From Gambelia wislizenii (Eukaryota; Chordata; Lepidosauria; Squamata; Crotaphytidae), in the NCBI GenBank assembly GCA_030847615.1, contig JAUMIR010000015.1:3985501-4049500 (forward strand): a DNA stretch of 64,000 nucleotides. Direction: 5' to 3'. Shown piece by piece: positions 1 through 21,934 of the stretch; positions within the stretch are counted from its first letter, which is position 1, and each line of letters opens with the position of its first letter. Position numbers and translations under genes: made by a program. The notes beneath the pieces were generated by a model. The model saw only the letters and a list, made by a program, of their open reading frames with translations, had not been told where the DNA came from and did no database searches.

Positions 1-10319
<10,319 letters not shown>

Positions 10320-10540
10320 GACCCCAGGGCACCCAACCAGCCCCCTTTGTGTCAGCAGAAGGCTGGACCCCCTAAGCTGACATCGCAGCGCAAGAATAAA
10401 GGACTTGAAAGGCAGAAGGCAAAGGCCACCCCGGCAGCGTCCTAAGGGATTTCTTGTCTTTCTTTTTTTGACACAACATGTTGTATCCTTTCTTCTTCTT
10501 TTTCTCTGGAAAAAAATAAATAAATTGAGAAATTTGCTCA
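10320..10540 (+). other. CTSK: CTSK 3' UTR with poly(A) signals
   Basis: AATAAA occurs at 10395-10400 and again, overlapping, at 10515-10524, the latter followed by a T-rich stretch. The transcript end is inferred to lie near 10420 or 10540. Confidence 0.6.
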
Positions 10541-10592
10541 TACTGGGATTTTCTTGTTTTTCAGTTTTTAAAGACTCCGTGTGTATGTATGT

Positions 10593-10816
10593 ACAGTTGT
10601 CCCTTCATATTCGCTGGGGTTTGGTTCCAGGACCCCCTGTGAATACCCAAATCCATGAATACAGTATATGCAATGGCATAGCAAAATGGGGTCCCTGATA
10701 CAAGATGGCAAAATCAAGCTTTGCTTTTTGGATGATTATTTTTTAAAGAATATTTTCAAGCCGTGAATATTTAAATCCATGGATACTGAATCCATGGATA
10801 CGGAGGGACAACTGTA
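10593..10816. mobile_element. Tc1/mariner-like MITE (T family)
   Basis: Termini ACAGTTGTCCCTTCATATTC and GATACGGAGGGACAACTGT are inverted repeats, flanked by TA. Internal AAATCAAGCTTTGCTTTTTG and AAGAATATTTTCAAG are shared with the other copies. Confidence 0.8.
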
Positions 10817-10826
10817 TATAATATTA

Positions 10827-11050
10827 CAGAATAGATCATAGAATCATAAAATCACAGTTAGAAGGGATCCCCAAGGGCCATCTAGTCCAACCCCCTGCCA
10901 TGCAGGAATACACAATCAAGTCATTCCCAACAGATAGCCATCCAGCCTCTGTTTAAAAACCTCCAAAGAAGGAGACTCCACCACACTCCTAGGCAGTGCA
11001 TTCAGCTTTCGAATGAATGGCCTCCTGTTCTTGAACCTGCTTCTTGGCTC
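10827..11050 (-). mobile_element. CR1 3' end fragment, antisense
   Basis: Starts with AGAATCATAAAATCAC (reverse of the CR1 tail) and continues through GGGCCATCTAGTCCAACCCC and TGTTTAAAAACCTCCAAAG. Confidence 0.8.
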
Positions 11051-11392
11051 CTGACCCAAAAATTTGGGGCCAAAAAAAAAAAGAAAAATAAAAGAGGGGA
11101 GGGCATTTTAAGTGCTTGAGTTTTGCAACCTCAGAAAGGGAGTAAGCAGTGAGGAAATGAGTGAGAATATCAGCACATTTCAGCCGTCAAGTTTCATTAG
11201 TGTGTTTTGCATATTCCATGTTCGCCACAGGAAAGTATATGGAGTGAATGTTTTGGTCTAACAGATGCAGCTGCATTGAAAGAGGAAGAGGCCTAGCTTG
11301 GTTAGACCTCTTCCAGGAACGGAGAGCTCTTTTAGGGTATATCTAAGAAAAGCAAATATACTGGGGCTTAAGTCCACTTTTTAGCGTACTCG

Positions 11393-11765
11393 CAGACTCT
11401 CCAACTGTCCTGATTTGGTAGGGACAGTCCTGATTAATCCTCTGTTATCGCACTTTTCCAAATGCTTATAAAATGTCCTGGTTTCTCTCTCTGCCTCCAA
11501 CCTTTCCCCTTTGTCCTTGGCTTACTTCCATTGCTGCACAATGCATTCCAAACGCAAAAGTAGTTTGCCCTCAGTTAACTCAACAAGTGGGAAAGGAGAC
11601 GAGAGGGCAGAATCTTGCCCTTCCCTGTAAGCTCAGGCAAAAGCAAACTGCTGCAGCCTCTCCAAATTTATCTGTTCTTCCCCATTAATAATTTTTGCTG
11701 TCTTGACCACACTCTGACATTACTTGGACACATGTCTCCCATTTTTCCTCTGTGAAATGTGGGAA
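11393..11765 (+). repeat. B-family interspersed repeat
   Basis: Starts ACTCTCCAACTGTCCTGATT and ends near TTTCCTCTGTGAAATGTGGG. Confidence 0.65.
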
Positions 11766-11934
11766 GATATGTAATTGTTCACTAATATTGAGTCAGCATG
11801 ACTTGAGTCTTTAGCTCAGGGGCATGGGGCCTTCTTTTTTGTCCTGAGGATTGCAATCAATCTCAGGGAATTTTTCAGGGCCACTTTTGGGTGATGGACA
11901 GAGCTAAAGGCAGAAGGGGCAGGGCCCAAAACAC

Positions 11935-12150
11935 CAATGAAACCATGGAAAATAGCAAATCCTATTAAAATAAAGGACTTCATATACAAACATACCATAG
12001 TGTTGCATTGGAGGACCTAACGATTCCTAGAGAGGACACCTCTCTAGGCATTTTCCAGTGCATCTCTATGGTATGTGTCCCCTATTTTGTGTCCCTTGGA
12101 TAACTGAAAATGCAGATATTGGTTCTGTGGATACAGGGAGTGACCTGTAG
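11935..12150. mobile_element. MITE family with GGAGGACCTAG core (copy 3)
   Basis: Contains GTTGCATTGGAGGACCTAAC and GGGAGTGACCTGTAG end. Confidence 0.62.
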
Positions 12151-12920
12151 ATCTATATATTGTGGGGTGTTTTTTTTCATGGATGCATTGTTTTTGAAGG
12201 AGTTCAAAGACTGGCCAGTCAAAATACAATAATCAGAATGATACAGTCAGCTCTCTGCATCCACCAATTTGGCATCCATAGATTCCACCACCCACGGTTT
12301 GAAAATTGTACATTGTACAACTGTACATTAAGTTGATGCTTCCTCCCAGCTCTGAGCATACCAACAAGTCACTTAACAACAGCCACTACCAGTAACATCA
12401 GTGTTATATAGTCTAGGATGACAGCATCTGTCTGTGATGACACACTGATACATACAGAGAGAAAAAATGCAAGTTTTAGAACTATTTTTAAAATGTAAAA
12501 TAAATAAATAAATCCTCTCTCAGTTCCTTCTGGCAACAGCTGAAAGAAGTGAGGGTAAGGCAAGCCAACCAGAGAGGAAACAGCCAAGTTCAGGTGGCAA
12601 ACTTCCTGGCGAGAAATCACTACCAGAAAATGTTATTGTCTTTTGCCCCCCAAATTGGTTCTCTGACTTCATGTCTTTTCCTAGCCTCAAACTGCCAAGC
12701 AAATGAAAAAAGTATCCAAGAAGGTCCCTAATGCAAGTTAACCTTATCACACCAGAGGGCAGCTGTTACTGTTTGGCCATGATTCCAACAAGGACTCCAA
12801 AACCCATCTGCCTGGTGGCCAAGGTCTCACTCACTACAAAACTACAAGTGGACATACTCCATCAAAGAAGCCACAACCACCCTCCCCAAGTTTGAGCAGA
12901 GCTGTGGATAGCAGGGGGTG
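12151..12920. other. CTSK-CTSS intergenic, nothing recognised
   Basis: Mixed AT-rich sequence with LINE-like scraps near 12370-12510; no gene or clear repeat boundary seen. Confidence 0.5.
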
Positions 12921-13363
12921 CATCTACACGGGAGAAATAACGCAGTTTGACACCAATTTAAGTGCTGTAGCTCCATCTGATGGAGTCCTGGGATTTGTGG
13001 TTTTACAAGCTTTTTAGCCCTCTCTGCCGAAGAGTGCCTGTGCCTCACAAAACTACAAACTCCAAGATTCTGTAGGATGGCGCTATGGCAGTTAAAGAGG
13101 TGTCAAGCTGCATTACAGTTGTCCCTCCATATCCACGGATTTGGTATCCATGGATTTAAGTATTCACGGCTTGAAAATATTCTTTAAAAATAATAATCCA
13201 AAGAGCAATCCTTGATTTTGCCATTTTATATCAGGGGCACCATTTTGCTTTGCCATTGCATATCATGGGACTTGAGTAGTCCTGGATTTTGGTATCTACA
13301 GAGGTCCTGGAACCAAACCCCAGCAAATATGAAGGGACAACTGTATTTCTACATTGTGGATGC
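12921..13363. mobile_element. P-family palindromic MITE split by a T-family MITE
   Basis: CATCTACACGGGAGAAATAA at left; after the 231-base T insertion it resumes TTTCTACATTGTGGATGC. Shows P is older than T here. Confidence 0.8.
13115..13345. mobile_element. T-family MITE inserted in a palindromic P-family element
   Basis: Complete copy with both termini. The host P element reads GCAT-TA before and TA-TTTCTACATTG after, i.e. TA duplicated at insertion. Confidence 0.85.
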
Positions 13364-13421
13364 TCCAAAGGTCTGTTGGGGGCCTCCTGTTCATTGGTTC
13401 TCCAAAAATTGAAGCTGACTT

Positions 13422-13678
13422 GACAGTAGAGTTGGACCCCCGTATCCGTGGGGGATTGGTTCCAGGGGCCCTCATGGATAATGAAACCTGTGGATAATAG
13501 CAAATGCCCCCGTACCCATTCCCCCATGGGAACTTTTCTGGGGGGCGATCCTGGGGGAGAAGGGAGGCAAGATCTACTCCTCCTTCTCTCCCTCCCTTGT
13601 CCACCTCCCCTGCTGTCACCATCCACAGATAACTGAATCAGCGGATGGCGAATCACCGGATGCAGGGGTGCTACTGTA
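13422..13678. mobile_element. Related MITE with different termini
   Basis: Ends ACAGTAGAGTTGGACCCCCG and GCAGGGGTGCTACTGTAA form imperfect inverted repeats; it directly follows the P-family element. Confidence 0.55.
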
Positions 13679-13679
13679 A

Positions 13680-15450
13680 TTATTTTTTCTCAAAAAGGGA
13701 GAGTCGGAGAGGAAGCAAAACAGAGAATGGAGGAAAGTGTTACCAGGCAGAAAGAAGTGCAGTTTATCTTTTAATTGTTGCTTAAAATAAGATATTTTTG
13801 ATAAGTATGGGGGGTTTTTTGGCAGAGGGTGAAGATGACACCTTGCATGACACCCTGCACCTGTGCCCAAGGAGGGGTTAAATTTATGAAGAATGCGACA
13901 CGTATAGAGCTTGCCAAGAAGTTTTCTGGACAGGCACCTGAGTGCTCTGATTTTGCAGAAGCCTCCTAATTTCAGTTCTTCTTTCTGGTGGTGAACAGCT
14001 GAATCTATTTAAGTGAACCCAACACTCCGGACTAATGGACGCATGTATATGCGTAAGGGGAAACTTTAATGGAGGCAGTAACTGAAAATCCTTGGTTCCT
14101 TCTGCTAGGCTGCCGGGAAGTTTCTTGCAGAATGTGGCTTTGGTAAAATCACTGTGTTACTCTTGCAATCAAGTCATCTCATTCCTTGCCCAATAAATCT
14201 GAAATCAGGGTTCATGACTCCTCCAGGCCACTCCTTGGGATTCTGAGGGCTACAGTTAAGCAATGAGCTAGAGGTCTTTTTCAAAGAACTCTGTGAAAAT
14301 AAATTCATACTTTTTGGAGAATTGGCTCCTAGGACTTTATCAGATGCGGCAAATATTGCGTCACAACAATGTTTAATGAACGCAAAAGGGCACAAATATC
14401 AGATGACGTCATGCTTTCATGATCATGTATTGTAAATAAGGTGTCCTTTTTTATTGTTGGGCCAAGACATCAATAGATTGGCTGTGGCGTTGTTGTTGTT
14501 GTTGTTGTTGTTTTTGCTGTGATTACAAGCCTGTGAAACCGCACCCCATTCTGCTGGCGCAATTCCAGCGTCAATGGACGATCCCCACCAGAACACTTCT
14601 GGGTAAGAATGGGAAAACTACCCATGGGATGCTCTTTTATGAGCCTCCCTGTGTTTTAGGCAAGTTTTCAAGTATGTTTCAGTGCTTATTGTGTACATTT
14701 TGTTTTTTAATTTAGCTGTTTTTAGACATTTAAGCACATTTGCATCTTCTTGTGAGAACCACAGAGATCACACTCGGCAGAGAATGCAGAAGTACGAGGC
14801 TGCTTTTTCACACGATCAGGGCAATGTTTGGGGGTTTTTTTTGGTTCTCTTGCTGACAAAAAATGTTGTAAAATATGATGCCAAAAGAATGGTTTGAGAG
14901 ACTAATTTAGCCTTTCAATTACTGTTAGGCCTTATAAGGCTTCCACACACAGCAGGGCTTTTTTGGTGGTGGCACCCTGGAACAGAACTGTTCCCCCACA
15001 TTTTTGTCTTTCACATGCCCGTTTGGTGGTAGGGGGATCTATTTGTAACAAGCTTTCAGGGAATCAGCAAATTTGGCTTATACTGATGCATGCTTGCATT
15101 GTTTTTATTGCAATATTTTAACACACATTTGCAGTTTGATTATTTTAAATAGTTGTAATTTGCAAGGGGCAGGTCCTAATATTTGTAATATGCGGTTTTA
15201 GATATTTGTAATTTGTGACTTCAACAGTGTTGTTTTCTGTAGATTGTTGGATGTTCTCAGCTCTTATGAGGAAGAATGGGGTATATAAAATTATTCTTTG
15301 TCATGTTCAGCAACATCACGCAACATTCTGCTTCTGCCAACGACCAACTTGATGCCAGGAAGCTTACCAGTGAGACTTGAAGGCTCCCCAGTTGTTCCCC
15401 AGTTTCTGTTATTCAGTGCCATGTGGCTTCTAAATTTGTAAGATCTATTT
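13680..15450. other. CTSK-CTSS intergenic, nothing recognised
   Basis: Non-coding sequence without recognisable genes; only a (GTT)n tract stands out. Confidence 0.5.
14492..14512. repeat. (GTT)n microsatellite
   Basis: Seven GTT units; often a LINE tail in this window. Confidence 0.9.
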
Positions 15451-15451
15451 C

Positions 15452-15674
15452 CAGTGGGCCCACTGGGGGTTGATTCCAGGACCCCCCCCCCATGGATATC
15501 AAAATCCATGGATGCTGAAGTCCCATCCGATACAATGGCGTAATAAATGGCATTCCTTATATAAAAGGGCGAACATCAAGGTTTGCTTCTTGGAATTTTC
15601 TTTTGGGAAGGATATTTTCAAGCTGTGGAGGGTGGAATCTGTGGATGCAGAACCCATGGATATGGAGGGCTGCC
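15452..15674. mobile_element. Diverged relative of T-family MITE
   Basis: Ends CAGTGGGCCCACTGGGGG and GATATGGAGGGCTGCCTG; internal CAAGGTTTGCTTCTTGG and GATATTTTCAAGCTGTG are T-like. Confidence 0.6.
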
Positions 15675-15929
15675 TGCACTCTTTGTGACTAAGTGGCTTT
15701 AATGGATAGAAGAGGTTCCTTCTTAAATGTATACAGTACACTCCCCTTTAAGAGGCTCCTAGGCATTCAGTCCCCACCATTATCTCCTGGCAGCAAATCC
15801 CAGATCTCAATTTGAGCCTTGTAAATCTACTGAAATGTATTGCCATGAGATTGGAGCAAAGGTTGGAAAGTTAATTTTAAGAAGAATGGGACCTAAAGCA
15901 CTATCCTAGCCTTGCACCACTATGGCTGG

Positions 15930-16715
15930 CTTTAGCATTTCACCCAGCAGCTATTTTGCTGTCTGGAGAGGGCACCCTGGTGTGGGCATGGCCCATTGGC
16001 ACGCCGAGCTTCTTCCACCCAGCAGGCTTTGCAGCCACCTCTCATGTATTGGGAGGAGGACATGTTTGGCAGCCAATCAGCTCGAGCTTGGGCTTTGAGC
16101 TGATTGGTTGGGAAGGCTCATCCGACAGCCAATTGGCTACGGGTGTTGGGCTTTAAGCTGATTGACTGGAGGGAGGCCTACTCTTCTGCTATAGGCTTCC
16201 CTCTGGTCTGGTGACCGGGTATTTATTCCTGATCACCTCGCTGCTTCTCCCAGTTGCTCTCACTGAACTGACTTACCCACCCACCCATCCCTTTTGGGCT
16301 TTGGTTGTTTTCTGTGTTATTCACTTGTTATCACATGTTTCTTCCATTGTCTCAACTTTGGGGGCAGTTGGCATGGGTCCTGGATCCAAGGACATTGGTT
16401 TGGGGGGGTTCCATCACTGGGAGGTGGTATACCTTTTGAGGTACAGGGGCACTGGCCTGGAGGACATGCCATCTTTTGGGGTGTGCAAATTCGGGGGGGC
16501 TGGTGGGGAGGGGGAAGGCTGGCAGACATTGGACCTGCAGGGACCCCCCTCCTCCTTGTCTCCAGGATGCCGGCAGTGGGTTCATCGGCCAACAGGCGGG
16601 TTGATCAATGCCTGGATCTGGACCCATATGTTTATGCCAACCAACTGCAGCTGTCATCAATAAAGTTGTGGCCTATTATTGCCAAAACATTATTTTGGTG
16701 TCTGTGGTTATTCAA
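15930..16715 (+). mobile_element. Possible solo LTR
   Basis: A GC-richer block with repeated GCTGATTGGTTGG and AGCTGATTGACTGG motifs, a poly(A) signal AATAAA at about 16659, and ACCCACCCACCCATCCC. The composition and the lone poly(A) signal suggest a retroviral or Gypsy LTR; no internal part, ends or duplication established. Long overlapping open frames here look incidental. Confidence 0.28.
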
Positions 16716-17169
16716 CAGTGGGCAGCATCTCCTTTGGACACGCAAACAACTTAGCTTGCTTGGACTCAGTCAATGCAAGTTGCAAGTAACAAGTTACCTT
16801 TCTTTCTTCTTCTTCTTTTTTTAAGATCAGGGCATAATGAAGTCATATTTCACGTCATGTGGGCATTACAAAGCCACATACATAATGTATGAAGTGGGAA
16901 TGAATTTACTTCATTGCTGTAATGAGTAATGCTTTCTAAAGCTGCTTCCAGGAATTCTTTAAGTTTTATACCCTTCTCTTATTATTAATCCTAAGATTTC
17001 TTTTTTAAAAATAAGATAAGAAAAGCACCTTAATAACTTACAGAAGTAATGGGAATGAATTACAGTTAAAAGTAACTCTCAAATAATGTGTTTTGCATCT
17101 GGGATTCCAAAAGAAAGAAAACACAAGATATATGGGCAGATATAGCCCAAGACATGGGAAGGCACAAAA

Positions 17170-17325
17170 TGTTTGTGTGCGTGCGCCTTCAAATCACCTG
17201 TCGACTTATGGTGACACCATGAATTTCACAGAGTTTTCTTTGGCAAGGAATACTCTGAGGTGGTTTTGCCAGTTTCTTCCTCTGAAATGGAGCCTACAGT
17301 ACCTGGTATTCATTGGCAGTCCTTC
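17170..17325 (-). mobile_element. 5S-derived SINE, tail fragment
   Basis: Same tail as the 18595 copy: GCGCCTTCAAATCACCTGTC, GGTGGTTTTGCCAGTTTCTT; the 5S-like part is missing. Confidence 0.6.
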
Positions 17326-17399
17326 TGGACTTGGGAAAGATTATTCTTTTTGGACTGCCACTCCCAGAATCCCCCAGTGAGCATAGCTGGTTGGGGGAT

Positions 17400-18030
17400 T
17401 CTGGGAGTGACAGTGTCATGCCCTGTGAGCCTGATGAGGGTATGGAATCAGAGGTGGAGGATATGGCAGGGAATGGCCCTATGGACCCTGGCACAGGTTT
17501 ATCTACACCTGGGCCAGAAGGGAACCCGGCCAAGCTAGAGGCTCAAGCAGAGGAAGAGTCTGGTCCGAGTGGGTTGGCATCAGTCCTGGCAGAGAGTCCT
17601 GCCAATTCACATAAGGATGAAGAAGAAGAGATGGACTTACTTCCATCATCATACACCCAGCAGCGAGCTCAAAAGGAAACTCAAAGGAGATCTCTGAGAC
17701 TTTATGAGAAAAATCTGCTAGTTAAGAAACACCTGACAAAGCCTTGATTGCTTTATATATGTTTGGGAAACAATAGAGGCTTTGTCAGAGATCAACTGAT
17801 CCTCCTGGAGAAAGCTTCTTGCTGACTTCATTGCCTTGATCCTTGCAACTCGTGTCTTGACCCCGGACGGTTCCTGATTACTCTGCTGCTTTGAACTTGT
17901 GCCTCAACCTTGGACTATTCCTGATTACTCTGCTGCCTGTTTTCCACTAAGTCACGGACTCGTTTGGACCCACGCTGCCTGTCATAAGCCTTTGACTTTC
18001 TGAACTGTGTTTGCAGTCCGGTGTGCTCAT
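17400..18030 (+). pseudogene. Acidic ORF fragment, probably retroelement-derived
   Basis: Frame 17313-17747 is Glu/Asp/Ser/Pro-rich and ends RRSLRLYEKNLLVKKHLTKP; the following 270 bases repeat CTGATTACTCTGCTGC twice. No splice or promoter context. A CR1 3' end follows at once. I cannot name the family. Confidence 0.35.
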
Positions 18031-18035
18031 TAAAA

Positions 18036-18442
18036 GGAGAGACTTGGGGAGCTGGGTTTGTTTAGCTTGGAAAAAAGACGGTTAAAAGGTGATATGATAG
18101 CCCTGTTTAAGTATTTGAAGGGGTGTTATGTTCAGGATGGAGCAGGCTTGTTTTTTGCTGCTCCAGAGACTAGAACACAGAGCAATGGATGCACGCTCCA
18201 GGAACAGAGATTCCACCTCAACTTTAGGAGGAACTTTTTGATCGTAAGAGCTGTTTGGCAGTGGAACGCACTCCCTTGGAGCGTGGTGGGGTCTCCTTCC
18301 TTGGAGGTCTTTAAACAGAGGCTAGATGGCCATCTGTCAGGGATGCTTTGATCGTGATTTCCTGCGTGGCAGAATGGGGTTGTACTGGATGGCCCTCGTG
18401 GTCTCTTCCAACTCTGCAGTTCTATGATTCTATGATTCTAAA
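18036..18442 (+). mobile_element. CR1 3' end
   Basis: Encodes [20 protein letters not shown] and RAVWQWNALPWSVVGSPSLE and ends in CTATGATTCTATGATTCTA. Relatively well preserved frame. Confidence 0.85.
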
Positions 18443-18594
18443 AGCTGGCCACCTTCTGAGATATTTGTTGTTTATATATACTTTGCCGGCTGGTATTAAG
18501 CTTTTCTGGACAGACAGTCCAAAAAGGCACCTTTTTCCTGTGCTCTGGAAGTTCTAGCCTACAGCATTTGTGGGAAAGGGACCAAGGTCAGCTC

Positions 18595-19013
18595 TTGTGT
18601 GCATATGTGCCTTGAAGTTGCCTGTCAACTTATGGTGATCTCATGAATTTCATGGGGTTTTCTTAGGCAAGGAATCCTCAGAGGTGGTTTTGCCAGTTCC
18701 TTCCTCCGAAATAGAGCCTACAGCACTGTTGTGGTTTGTCTCCCAGATGCTGGCTGACCCCACTTAGCTTTCAAGATCAGACAAGATCTGGTGTCTTTAG
18801 GGAAGCCTTTCTCAACCTTTTTAATCTTGGAGGAACCCTTAAAATAATTTTCAGGTCTCGTGGAACCCCTGCATAAACATTATTCCATATACTGCTATTG
18901 AATTCCCCCCACAATCACCATATCTTGAGGAACCCCTTGCAACCTCTTGGGGAACCCATGGGTTCCAGGGAACCCGGATTGTGAAACACTGCTTTAGGGT
19001 ATTTAAGTCCCAA
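18595..19013 (-). mobile_element. 5S-rRNA-derived SINE with nested hAT element
   Basis: CTTAGCTTTCAAGATCAGAC-AAGATCTGG (18765-18792) is the reverse of the 5S rRNA internal promoter region. The tail half, TGTGCCTTGAAGTTGCCTGT through CCGAAATAGAGCCTACAGCA, precedes it. Split at 18803-18991 by a hAT element. Confidence 0.72.
18803..18991. mobile_element. hAT-type MITE with exact 8-bp target duplication
   Basis: CTTTAGGG occurs at 18795-18802 and 18992-18999. Ends AAGCCTTTCTCAACC and the complement CAGTGTTTCACAATCC are hAT-like inverted repeats. Confidence 0.82.
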
Positions 19014-19555
19014 GCACAAGACACAGGCAGGACCCAGGAAAAAACTAACTACTGAAAGGCATTTCATAATCTCCGAGGACAAGGCTGAGGATGTGACAAA
19101 TCAATCAGCATGTGTGTTGAACACTCAATGTGGTCACGGATGTAATGAAAGCGAAAATCACAGCCCATTTCCTTGTTCTGGGGGAAGTTCATGTGACTTG
19201 AGTGTGAGAAATTGAAACTATATGTATTTTTGCTGTCTCCAATAGGGTGCAGCAGGAGCTGTCCTGTTGGAAAGTTCACAGAGAGTCAAGGAACAAGGAG
19301 GCTTCAGGCAGGAGAGAGTTTCCTCAACGTTGAAGAGATCAGATTCGGAAGTTGGACAGCAGGTTTCTGGAACCCCAGCCATTGGTGCTGCTGAATGGCA
19401 TTCAGGTATGAAAGAGACCACCCCTTCTCTCTCTTATACGGATCACTGACAACAAGGAAGTAAATGCTGTGTTCCTTTTAGAAAAGCATTTTATGACACA
19501 CAATGTTAATTATTAAACAAAAGTTTTATTTTTCTCCAGGGGAGTCTTGCATCTT

Positions 19556-20060
19556 AGAACAGAATAGAATCATAAATTTGGAAGAGACTCCAAGGGCCAT
19601 CCAGTCCAACCCCATTCTGCCCTGCAGGATAACACCATCAAAGCATTCCTGACAGCAGGGCTGGTTTAAGGCACCAGCGGCGTCAGCATCCGTAGGGGGG
19701 CCCATCATTGTGGGGAGCCCCGTAGTAACCCTCCTCCTGCAAAAACATTATTAGTAATAATCTGAATATCCTGTACTGTGAATAGCTTAGGTTGAGTTAG
19801 GTTACAATGACCTGAGATAAACATATGGGTCCCCCAAAATAAAGCATTTCAGGGGGTCCCAAAATTCCTTAAACTTGACCTGCCTGACAGATGTCCATCC
19901 AGCCTCTGTTTAAAAGCCTCCAAAGAAGGCGACTCCACCACACTCCCAGGCAGTGTATTCCACTTCTGAACAGCTCTTATTGCCAGGAATTTCTTCCTGA
20001 GGTTTAGGTGGAATCTCTTTTCCTGTAGTTTGAACCTATTGCTCCGTGTCCTCTTGGGTC
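19556..20060 (-). mobile_element. CR1 3' end, antisense, split by a hAT insertion
   Basis: CR1 reverse tail AGAATAGAATCATAAATTTGG at the left, then the usual 3' region. It is interrupted at 19656-19882 by a hAT-type element. Confidence 0.85.
19656..19882. mobile_element. Non-autonomous hAT element with exact 8-bp target duplication
   Basis: Flanked by CCTGACAG at 19648-19655 and 19883-19890. Termini CAGGGCTGGTTTAAGG and the complement CAGGTCAAGTTTAAGG form inverted repeats. 227 bases, no coding capacity. An 8-bp duplication plus CAG ends is diagnostic of hAT. Confidence 0.88.
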
Positions 20061-21109
20061 ATGTCACAAAATAAGAAATTAGCCGCCAACCCAACCAGCT
20101 GCAAGGAAGCATATTTCTCTAATACCTGTTAAGATATTTTCCTTCAACCGCCCAACTATCTCGCATTTTGAAGCATACACTAAAACAACTTAATGTACTT
20201 ACAAAAGGCCTTTAACAGAATAAAATAAATAGAGGTATTAGAGAAAGCCAGTTGTTAAGGCCTCTTTCCACGTTGGATTTTTCTTTAGGGCATTTTTTCT
20301 TAGTATCAGTGTCTGATTCAGTCTGCGTACTAGAAGTTCTAGTAGGAGGCATTCTTGGTGGTAGCTCCTAAAAGGAGATTGTGTTGGCCCCTTCCATTTT
20401 TATTCCGTTAGTTGGGTAGCTGACTGGAAGCTGAGGAAAGGGCTTTGTGGAGGGTACTGCACTTTTTATTGATCTGTGTTTTTAAAAGTGTTTTTCATTG
20501 GACTGTATCTTAACATACTGATTTGCTTAACCATGTTTTAATATTGTAACCTATTGTGTTGTCATTTGTACTTACTCCCTTAAACTTTTTGCAAAGTTGC
20601 CTTTTGAGTCTCAGTTTATGCATAAAAGTGGGATATAATTGAAATACTGTACATTGCTCTTCTATGAGGATCCTCATTTCTTTTATATGAGAATTCTCGA
20701 ATAGTGTGGTCTAGTGGTTTGAATTTTAAACCAATTCTCCAGGAGACCAGGGTACATATCCTCAATCAGCCATGGAAATCCACTGGATGACCTTAGGCAA
20801 GTCACACATTCTCAGCCTTAGAGGAAGGCAATGGCAAAGCTCACCAGAACAAATTTTGTCCGGAAAGCCCTGTGATAGGCTTGTTACGGCCACCATAAGT
20901 CAGAAAGGCACTTGAAGGCACACAGCAACAATAATTCAAAGAAAACAATAAAATAAATGAGACACAATTGCGGAGCTGCCATGTTGTTGCTTCTTATATA
21001 GTCATTGTGTGCAGTAAGAGCATAGCTAATGTTGTTTTCAGCATGGTTTTGTGAGTACAGTATCATCTTGCAATCTCTAAACACATCTTAGTCCGGTTTT
21101 GTCCGGCAT
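20061..21109. other. CTSK-CTSS intergenic, one SINE, otherwise unassigned
   Basis: Apart from the SINE at 20697-20935 I see no features. Confidence 0.5.
20697..20935 (+). mobile_element. tRNA-derived SINE, copy 3
   Basis: GTGTGGTCTAGTGGTTTG head, TTAGGCAAGTCACACATTCT body, GAAGGCACACAGCAACAATA tail. Confidence 0.75.
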
Positions 21110-21340
21110 ACTAAGTGTCAACCCCCAGATCTGTGGGGGATACAATCAAAGACACACACACACACACACACACACGTTGATACCAGGAACCCTATTATTT
21201 TCAATGAGACAAACACCCTAAGTCGACCATAGAATCTCATTGGAGAACCTAGAAATGCCTAGCGAGAATATATTTTTTTCAGATGTGGATAAGTGAAACT
21301 GTGGATACTAAATCCATGGATACAGGGGTCGACTTGTACG
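21110..21340. mobile_element. MITE family with GGAGGACCTAG core (copy 4), with (AC)n
   Basis: Starts near AAGTGTCAACCCCCAGATCT and ends ACAGGGGTCGACTTGTA; an (AC)n tract lies at 21153-21175. Confidence 0.6.
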
Positions 21341-21934
21341 CTTCAGTTGTAAATTAATTTATCTTGAGATAATTTGCTGCTTAAAGATAGAAGATAGCTC
21401 AATACTTTTACCTGCCATTCAGAGGAAATTAATTCTTTTTCTCCACACCCTAACGGCAGCTGGGTAAACACTATTCTAGAAAACCATTCCATATTTGTCA
21501 CAACCTGTCTACACACCCCAGTTTGGCTTGCCCAAATCCAGGCTGGCTGTAGACAAACACGGTCTGGATTTGGATTCATGTAAGCCATACAAAGTGGCTG
21601 AGGGTGCTGTTTTGTTTTAAACTGAACTGTTTTTAGTTGCTTTCTATCTTTCTAATTGCATTTTCTCTTTCTAAACGTAGATTTTAACTGCCTTAATAGT
21701 TAATAGTTTAAAAACTTGAAGAGCTGTCGGCACATTGCTATAAAGTTCATTGATGTTGTCTGCTGTGTTTTTATGCAAACAAAAAAGTTGAATAAACATT
21801 TAATAATAATAATAATAATAATAGTTAATAGTTTAATTCCATTGCAGTGTTTATTTTTTGTATGTTTTTAGCTTTTTAAAAGGAACCTGCCTTGAGTCCC
21901 AATTTTGGAAGAAAGGTGGAAAAACAACAGGCTT

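Noticed and set aside
16211..16824. Overlapping long ORFs on both strands
   Set aside because: GC-rich repeat-like block with frames open on both strands; no protein family resemblance.
18765..18792. 5S rRNA gene
   Set aside because: Only part of 5S is present, diverged, inside a SINE.
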